This document shows positions 23,517-26,842 of a stretch of 26,842 bases of DNA, piece after piece. Under the pieces are notes generated by a model, which was not told the DNA's origin, ran no database searches, and saw only the letters and a list, made by a program, of their open reading frames with translations. Source of the DNA: a virus; IMG/VR virus record IMGVR_UViG_3300020457_001911, positions 1 through 26,842 of that record; one strand, given 5' to 3'. Within the stretch, counting starts at the first letter, position 1, and each line of letters begins with the position of its first letter. The position numbers and the translations under genes were made by a program.

Positions 23517-23797
23517 TTTTTCACCTTTACTTCTACTTTTTCCTCTACAACTTTCTCTTGATGATATAAATTTTCAACAGTTTGTTCTTTTTCGACCCAA
23601 GGAACACTATAATCTATGGTTTGTACAGTATCAAACGTCTCTTCTGGGTTTCCTCGGCAAATTTTCTTCAATCTAACGTGAATTTCGTCTCTTTTAAAGG
23701 TAGGATTTGGTGTAACTATCCTACCAAGCTCTACAATTTCAAGAAATGAGGTTGATTTTGGTTCCACAACGGGAACATATGCTTTTTCTTTAGGCAT
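23513..23797 (-). CDS. 94-aa hypothetical protein with Lys/Glu-rich tail
   Basis: I place the start at ATG 23797 (MPKEKAYVPVVEPKSTSFLE), one base after the stop of the preceding His-rich gene. A TTG 39 nt upstream would add 13 residues overlapping that gene and is less likely. The middle, RIVTPNPTFKRDEIHVRLKK, has a beta-strand and basic pattern, and the tail (VVEEKVEVKVKK) is charged and probably flexible. I do not recognise a family. It ends in an ATGA overlap with DUF2997, so it is the upstream member of that coupled run and may be functionally tied to it. Confidence 0.7.
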   Translation of the reverse strand: MPKEKAYVPVVEPKSTSFLEIVELGRIVTPNPTFKRDEIHVRLKKICRGNPEETFDTVQTIDYSVPWVEKEQTVENLYHQEKVVEEKVEVKVKK

Positions 23798-23798
23798 T

Positions 23799-23972
23799 TT
23801 ACCAAGTTTTAGAGTGAGTATTGATGTCTCCATCAATATGATTGTGGTCTACATGGTCTATTTGTTCAATATGACCATGATCAATGCTGATATGAACATT
23901 ACTTTCAAGAATTTTAGCAATTCTTTCGAGTGCATCCGCTATTCTATCGGCAGGAGACGAAGAAGAGATCAT
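23799..23972 (-). CDS. 57-aa histidine-rich microprotein
   Basis: The protein starts MISSSSPADRIADALERIAK. Its N-terminal half is a likely amphipathic helix. The C-terminal half alternates hydrophobic and polar residues with seven histidines (27, 32, 34, 40, 43, 45, 53) and several Asp, as in HISIDHGHIEQIDHVDHNHI. The ATG overlaps the stop of the 50-aa gene (ATGA) and the gene ends one base before the 94-aa gene, so it sits exactly within a coupled series. No family is recognised. Metal binding or a small trimeric beta structure is possible on composition alone. Confidence 0.75.
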   Translation of the reverse strand: MISSSSPADRIADALERIAKILESNVHISIDHGHIEQIDHVDHNHIDGDINTHSKTW

Positions 23973-24121
23973 TTTCCTTGACCTCTATACTTCTTTTTAA
24001 CTCCATTACGAGAAGTTGCGGATAGTTTTGTTCGAGCCGAGCGGCCTTGACGAGTTTTTTTGGGGATTGCTTGAATGTAATCACCAGTACCAAAACCACC
24101 CATTTTAGTTTTAACAGCCAT
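23969..24121 (-). CDS. 50-aa basic hypothetical protein
   Basis: The protein starts MAVKTKMGGFGTGDYIQAIP and continues KKTRQGRSARTKLSATSRNG, ending KKKYRGQGK. It is strongly basic (Lys and Arg make up over a quarter) and Gly-rich, with no predicted membrane segment, so nucleic-acid binding is possible. A GGAG Shine-Dalgarno-like run lies about 8 nt before the ATG, one of the few clear ones here. It begins 14 nt after the glycosyltransferase-like gene and overlaps the next gene by ATGA. I have the impression of close relatives in other T4-like cyanophages but know of no function. Confidence 0.8.
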   Translation of the reverse strand: MAVKTKMGGFGTGDYIQAIPKKTRQGRSARTKLSATSRNGVKKKYRGQGK

Positions 24122-24135
24122 TTAGAGTTTCTCCA

Positions 24136-24903
24136 TTAAATAACACGAGTTTTTTCGTGACCAACACGAATACGAGGGTCACACCAGATCTCATAACCTT
24201 CATCCTTGGCATCAAGACAGAATGAGACATCCTCACCACACATGTCTTGAACATCACCAGACTCAAAGATTTGCATCTTAGGTGCAAACCAAGGATACTC
24301 AAGGTTCTCAAAAACACCATTCTTAATTAATACCCAACCGAAACCAGTATAATCACAAGTGAATGGCTTCTTACGCTTACTCATAGACTCGACAGTCTCG
24401 TGATTCATCACTCCCCCATTCTTACGGAAGTCATCTTCTTCTAACCAGTGTGCGATAGATGTAGTCTGACCGTCTTCAGTTGCATACCAACCAGCAGTAA
24501 TTTCTCTTTCTTCACCTTCTGCTGGAACTGCGAGATCACATAACTGCCAGAACTTATTTGTATCAAATACAATGTCAGAGTCAATCCACAACTGATAGTC
24601 ATACTTAAGTTTTCCATCCCAAGGTACTTGCTTAGGCCCACGAAGAACATTTGCACCCAATACCTTACAACGTGCAAAGTTTACCATTGAAGAGTAATCC
24701 TGTGATATCTGAATACTCATTCCGTTCTGAACCATGTCAAAACATAATTGCACGAAGTTCTTTAAGAAAATGAAAGAACATCCTCTACCAGGTAGGCAGA
24801 AGACGATTGCCTTTCCTTTCATTCTTTGTTTAATTGCATCAATATCCCAATCGGGTGCTTTCTTCTTTGGTGCAACCGTTTTAACAGTAAATCCTTTTGC
24901 CAT
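24136..24903 (-). CDS. Glycosyltransferase-like protein (GT-A fold, GT2-like)
   Basis: This 255-aa protein has the outline of a GT-A enzyme. The N-terminal region carries AIVFCLPGRGCSFIFLKNF and a segment suited to nucleotide-sugar binding. A DxD-type motif sits at D108-S109-D110 in YQLWIDSDIVF. The region at 222-249 contains GEDVSFCLDAKDEGYEIWCD and a terminal RVGHE, like the GED/ExD acceptor-side motif and final His of many GT2 enzymes. Such enzymes transfer a sugar from a nucleotide donor using a divalent metal held by DxD. The acceptor here could be phage DNA, a virion protein or a host glycan. It has its own CTAAATA promoter 36 nt upstream and leads the small-gene cassette. The fold call is moderate; donor and acceptor are unknown. 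Confidence 0.65.
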   Translation of the reverse strand: MAKGFTVKTVAPKKKAPDWDIDAIKQRMKGKAIVFCLPGRGCSFIFLKNFVQLCFDMVQNGMSIQISQDYSSMVNFARCKVLGANVLRGPKQVPWDGKLKYDYQLWIDSDIVFDTNKFWQLCDLAVPAEGEEREITAGWYATEDGQTTSIAHWLEEDDFRKNGGVMNHETVESMSKRKKPFTCDYTGFGWVLIKNGVFENLEYPWFAPKMQIFESGDVQDMCGEDVSFCLDAKDEGYEIWCDPRIRVGHEKTRVI

Positions 24904-24939
24904 AATTGCTTGGTTAACCTCAATTCAATTTTATCAGTT

Positions 24940-24946
24940 TATTTAG
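24940..24946 (-). promoter_or_regulatory. Late-type promoter CTAAATA upstream of glycosyltransferase-like gene
   Basis: The minus strand reads CTAAATA in the 49-nt gap between the 78-aa gene and the glycosyltransferase-like gene, 36 nt before the ATG. It separates the desaturase transcript from the downstream cassette. Confidence 0.5.
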
Positions 24947-24952
24947 CAATTG

Positions 24953-25189
24953 TCAATAAGAATCTTCCTCCCATGATGGTGTTGAAACAATTCTTCCTGG
25001 CCCACCTACACCACATTTTGGCCCTAATTTAATATATGATAAATCTTCTTCTGTATATTCTGTTGATATTAAATCTATCATTACATTTAGCATCTGCCAC
25101 TTCTCTTCAAAATCATCTTCATTCAAATTCCAATACACACAATTGTCTTTTAAGTAAATATGATATGTTGTATTACTATATTCAGTCAT
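24953..25189 (-). CDS. 78-aa hypothetical protein coupled to the desaturase
   Basis: The protein begins MTEYSNTTYHIYLKDNCVYW and continues LNEDDFEEKWQMLNVMIDLI. It is small, acidic and soluble, with an alternating strand-then-helix pattern and a Gly-rich tail (KCGVGGPGRIV). I recall similar short proteins beginning in this way in other cyanophages but no function. Its ATG overlaps the desaturase stop (ATGA), so it should be made from the same transcript. Whether it acts with the desaturase is unknown; shared transcription is the only link. Confidence 0.78.
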   Translation of the reverse strand: MTEYSNTTYHIYLKDNCVYWNLNEDDFEEKWQMLNVMIDLISTEYTEEDLSYIKLGPKCGVGGPGRIVSTPSWEEDSY

Positions 25190-25989
25190 AAAACCTCATT
25201 ATTTGTATTATTTATTTTGGGTACTCTAACATTAGTTGCTAATCTTAAAGCACGTAATACTACTATAATATACCATGTCAAATCAAACTGTCCTTGTAAA
25301 CCATGTTTTGCAGATGTAGGATATGCATGGTGATTATTATGCCATCCTTCTCCAAATGCTAACCAACCCATGATACGATTATTTCGACTATTATCATTAC
25401 TTTCAAAAGGTTGAGTACCCCATGTATGAACAACTGAGTTAATACACCATGTTAAATGATATACCACTACCATTCTGAGAGGTATACCCCATAGTACCCA
25501 GTGCCATCCACCAAGATAAAACAAAACAATACCAAGGGGGATTTGTAGTAATAAAAAATACTTGTCTAACCATCTATAATAAGGATCCTTTCTTAAGTCT
25601 GCTGTATATCTTCTAACTCTCTTCTCACCAGGTACATGATATAACATCCATCCTATATGAGCCCACCAGAAACCACGATTGATATTATGTGGGTCTAACT
25701 CTTGATCTGAAAACTTATGATGCTGGCGATGTAATCCTACCCACTGTATTGGACCATACTCTGCACTTAAGGCACCAAAGGTCGCAAAGACTCTCTCTAA
25801 CCACTGAGGTACACTGAAACTCCTATGAGAAAGTAGACGATGATATCCTAATGTCAACCCAAGGCACCCCGTTACCCATCCCAAAAAGATAAGCATTAAA
25901 AAAGCACTCCAACTAAACTGCTGAAGTGCAACAATACCTAATACATGAATAAGGAAAAAGAAACTAATTGTAGGCCATTCTAATTTCAT
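25186..25989 (-). CDS. desC: Acyl-lipid delta-9-type fatty acid desaturase (DesC-like)
   Basis: This 267-aa membrane enzyme has the three histidine boxes of the acyl-lipid desaturase family: H50-x4-H55 (HRLLSH), H87-x2-HH91 (HRQHH) and H217-x2-HH221 (HNNHH). These hold the di-iron centre. Surrounding sequence is typical of cyanobacterial DesC: LGLTLGYHRLLSHRSFSVP, GPIQWVGLHRQHHKFSDQ and DPHNINRGFWWAHIGWM. Hydrophobic segments lie near 8-48 and 143-186. The enzyme inserts a double bond at about C9 of fatty acids bound to membrane lipids, using O2 and electrons from ferredoxin. Cyanophage lipid desaturases are known auxiliary metabolic genes, so presence here is expected. A sigma-70-like promoter about 220 nt upstream suggests host RNA polymerase reads it early. 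I see no clear Shine-Dalgarno before the ATG. Confidence 0.93.
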   Translation of the reverse strand: MKLEWPTISFFFLIHVLGIVALQQFSWSAFLMLIFLGWVTGCLGLTLGYHRLLSHRSFSVPQWLERVFATFGALSAEYGPIQWVGLHRQHHKFSDQELDPHNINRGFWWAHIGWMLYHVPGEKRVRRYTADLRKDPYYRWLDKYFLLLQIPLGIVLFYLGGWHWVLWGIPLRMVVVYHLTWCINSVVHTWGTQPFESNDNSRNNRIMGWLAFGEGWHNNHHAYPTSAKHGLQGQFDLTWYIIVVLRALRLATNVRVPKINNTNNEVL

Positions 25990-26208
25990 AAAACTTACGG
26001 GGGATTTTTTTTCTGGCCGTTATTTTTTATATGGCTCTCGATCTGTCACCTCTGTAGGTTAGGGATGTTCAGCTTTTTAATAACCGCATCGCCCGCCACA
26101 AACAAATAACAACGCCCGCAAATAACTGCCGATACGCATCATTTAACGACTGCTAATTAGCCATTCGTTGTTGTTACTAACTGTGTGCTTGCTAAGTGTT
26201 ACTTAAGT
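25990..26208 (-). other. Untranslated leader of the desaturase transcript
   Basis: These bases lie between the promoter at 26209-26237 and the desaturase ATG. The segment is visibly richer in G+C than the flanking genes and contains a near direct repeat: CGCCCGC at 26090-26096 and 26113-26119, each followed by AAATAAC (26104-26110 and 26120-26126). The only ATG-started frame of note is 21 codons (26142-26077), with no Shine-Dalgarno, which I do not call. No tRNA cloverleaf was recognised. The leader may hold a regulatory RNA structure; that is inference. Confidence 0.4.
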
Positions 26209-26237
26209 ATTATAACATAAAGGGGCATAAGTGTAAA
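26209..26237 (-). promoter_or_regulatory. Sigma-70-type promoter upstream of desaturase
   Basis: On the minus strand TTTACA (26237-26232) and TATAAT (26214-26209) are separated by exactly 17 nt. The -10 is a perfect consensus and the -35 differs by one base. No other promoter-like element was noticed between here and the desaturase, so this is its probable start. The -35 lies in the hairpin at 26222-26249. Confidence 0.7.
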
Positions 26238-26249
26238 GAACTTCGCCCC
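26222..26249 (-). terminator. Terminator-like hairpin overlapping the desaturase promoter
   Basis: On the minus strand GGGGC (26249-26245) pairs with GCCCC (26226-26222), and inside it AAGT pairs with ACTT after a small internal loop. The stem is followed by TTTATGTTAT, a weak T-rich tail. It lies 23 nt after the stop of the 34-aa gene and would end that transcript. It also contains the -35 element of the next promoter, so ending one transcript and starting another may compete. Confidence 0.4.
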
Positions 26250-26371
26250 AATATGCAGTTAATTTGTGTTACTTATAGTACTGTATCTTCTACCTCTAAA
26301 ATATCATCGAGAACTGATAAGATTTCATTACCATTGTTTGCATTTTCGAGCAAGAATAGGGCGAAGTTCTT
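26236..26371. repeat. 13-bp perfect inverted repeat flanking the 34-aa gene
   Basis: AAGAACTTCGCCC at 26236-26248 is the exact reverse complement of GGGCGAAGTTCTT at 26359-26371. The right arm is the first codons of the 34-aa gene and the left arm lies after its stop, next to the following promoter. In RNA the two arms could pair and close off nearly the whole small gene. Confidence 0.85.
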
Positions 26372-26377
26372 AGACAT
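26273..26377 (-). CDS. 34-aa microprotein
   Basis: ATG at 26377, TAA at 26273. The product begins MSKNFALFLLENANNGNEIL and ends in an acidic helix (VLDDILEVEDTVL). It has no Cys or His. I recall short proteins of this style (a start such as MSKNFALFLL, then NGNEIL) near early cyanophage genes, so a real gene is likely. There is no clear ribosome site; the upstream 66 nt could be read through from the promoter at 26661-26689. Its start codons form one arm of an inverted repeat. Function is unknown. Confidence 0.6.
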   Translation of the reverse strand: MSKNFALFLLENANNGNEILSVLDDILEVEDTVL

Positions 26378-26442
26378 AATTAAGAAGAAATAAGTGGTCA
26401 ATTTGTGTAACTTTAGGGCGAACACATTCCCAGACAATAATG

Positions 26443-26616
26443 TTAATAACTGTCTGAAATATCAAGCGTTTCAGTATAACTTTGTACCGACTCATTGGGC
26501 TCTAATTGTAATACTTTTCCCCAGTCAATTTGGTGTGGATTAAAGTCATTTAGCACGTCAATATCCAGAGTGATTCTATACCTTTGTGTGGTCTGATTGT
26601 AGTAAGAAATTGACAT
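26443..26616 (-). CDS. 57-aa hypothetical protein, first gene after the early promoter
   Basis: ATG at 26616, TAA at 26443. The product begins MSISYYNQTTQRYRITLDID and continues VLNDFNPHQIDWGKVLQLEP. It is soluble and acidic, with a strand-rich first half. Its start is about 38 nt downstream of the expected transcription start of a consensus sigma-70 promoter, which strongly supports expression. No family is recognised. Position suggests an early protein, perhaps acting on the host, but nothing in the sequence shows that. Confidence 0.7.
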   Translation of the reverse strand: MSISYYNQTTQRYRITLDIDVLNDFNPHQIDWGKVLQLEPNESVQSYTETLDISDSY

Positions 26617-26660
26617 TGTACTAAGAAGGATTAGAGGACAATTTAGTTTACTTAAGGCTC

Positions 26661-26689
26661 ATTATATACGATTTTTCATTATCTGTCAA
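26661..26689 (-). promoter_or_regulatory. Consensus sigma-70 promoter (minus strand)
   Basis: On the minus strand TTGACA (26689-26684) and TATAAT (26666-26661) are separated by 17 nt, a perfect match to the bacterial housekeeping consensus. It would drive the 57-aa and 34-aa genes using unmodified host RNA polymerase, as expected of an early phage promoter. Confidence 0.8.
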
Positions 26690-26725
26690 GTTTTGTATTT
26701 GACCCCGCATAATGTTAACGAGGGG

Positions 26726-26755
26726 TTGACAATTTACGGGCGTTCGTGTTATAAT
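26726..26755 (+). promoter_or_regulatory. Sigma-70 promoter pointing right
   Basis: On the plus strand TTGACA (26726-26731) and TATAAT (26750-26755) are separated by 18 nt. It is divergent from the minus-strand promoter 36 bp away and should drive a gene beyond the right edge. The 87 bases that remain hold no start of a long frame. Confidence 0.7.
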
Positions 26756-26787
26756 ACGCTCGCTAAGATCACTATAAAAACTATCAT

Positions 26788-26835
26788 TTATTCCACAGAT
26801 TAACCACACATTCTTAACACTTAATCCACAGATTA
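26788..26835. repeat. 15-bp direct repeat 33 bp apart, DnaA-box-like
   Basis: TTATTCCACAGATTA at 26788-26802 and TTAATCCACAGATTA at 26821-26835 differ at one base and are spaced 33 bp (about three helical turns). Between them TTAACCACA resembles the same core. The sequence is close to, but does not equal, a DnaA box (TTATCCACA). It could be a regulator site for the rightward gene. Confidence 0.55.
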
Positions 26836-26842
26836 CATTCAG

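Noticed and set aside
24111-24677. Minus-strand frames at 24111-24320 and 24441-24677
   Set aside because: They are out-of-frame shadows of the glycosyltransferase-like gene, which has clear motifs and a promoter.
24734-25032. Plus-strand frames at 24734-24946 and 24826-25032
   Set aside because: Antisense to the glycosyltransferase-like and 78-aa genes; hydrophobic runs are a by-product of the opposite strand.
26077-26142. 21-codon frame (MMRIGSYLRALLFVC...) in the desaturase leader
   Set aside because: Too short, no Shine-Dalgarno, and no family match; a leader peptide cannot be excluded but is not supported.
26196-26393. 65-aa plus-strand frame
   Set aside because: Antisense to the 34-aa gene and crosses the minus-strand promoter and hairpin; no promoter reads it.
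26431-26456. Inverted repeat CAGACA/TGTCTG over the stop of the 57-aa gene
   Set aside because: Only six pairs with a 14-nt loop and no T-run after it on the minus strand, so it is not called a terminator.
1-26842. tRNA genes, rRNA, CRISPR arrays, insertion sequences, integrase or attachment sites
   Set aside because: I looked for cloverleaf patterns, regularly spaced short repeats and transposase or recombinase motifs and saw none; the repeats found are protein-coding modules or short control-region elements.

Overview
The window looks like part of the genome of a T4-like cyanophage, a contractile-tailed myovirus of marine Synechococcus or Prochlorococcus. Three things point there. It carries a run of T4-type baseplate genes (gp25, gp6, a gp7-related giant, gp8). 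It carries cyanobacterial-type accessory genes: a DesC-like acyl-lipid desaturase, a Ycf35/DUF1257 protein and a DUF2997 protein. It has AT-rich, tightly packed genes with short or overlapping junctions. All recognised genes are on the minus strand, so transcription runs from high to low coordinates; only one promoter at the right edge points the other way. All homology calls come from reading motifs and recalling family members; no database was searched.

Layout in transcription order. (1) 26842-25990 is a regulatory region. It has divergent sigma-70-type promoters, two microproteins (57 and 34 aa), a terminator-like hairpin overlapping a second minus-strand promoter, and an untranslated leader of about 210 nt. 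(2) 25989-24953 holds the desaturase and a coupled 78-aa protein. (3) 24946-22725 begins with a late-type promoter, followed by a glycosyltransferase-like gene and a string of small genes: a 50-aa basic protein, a 57-aa His-rich protein, a 94-aa protein, DUF2997, DUF1257/Ycf35 and a zinc-ribbon protein. Most are joined by ATGA stop/start overlaps. (4) 22724-22543 is a late-type promoter and a 48-aa acidic protein. (5) 22530-1 is the structural block: gp25, gp6, a 4,763-aa giant, a 721-aa fibre-like protein, gp8, and a DUF4815 protein that runs off the left edge.

How the parts fit together. The structural block would build the baseplate wedge and the fibres or decorations attached to it. TAAATA-type late promoters sit at five gene boundaries (upstream of the glycosyltransferase, the 48-aa gene, gp25, the fibre gene and gp8), consistent with T4-type late transcription. 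The desaturase lies downstream of host-like promoters and probably acts earlier, altering membrane lipids of the infected cyanobacterium.

The most unusual material is in the structural proteins. The giant begins with a module resembling the C-terminal part of T4 gp7 and then carries about 4,400 residues of repeated beta-rich modules, including an embedded YHYH-like domain. The 721-aa fibre-like protein ends in a cupredoxin-like domain with a complete apparent type-1 copper ligand set (His, Cys, His, Met).
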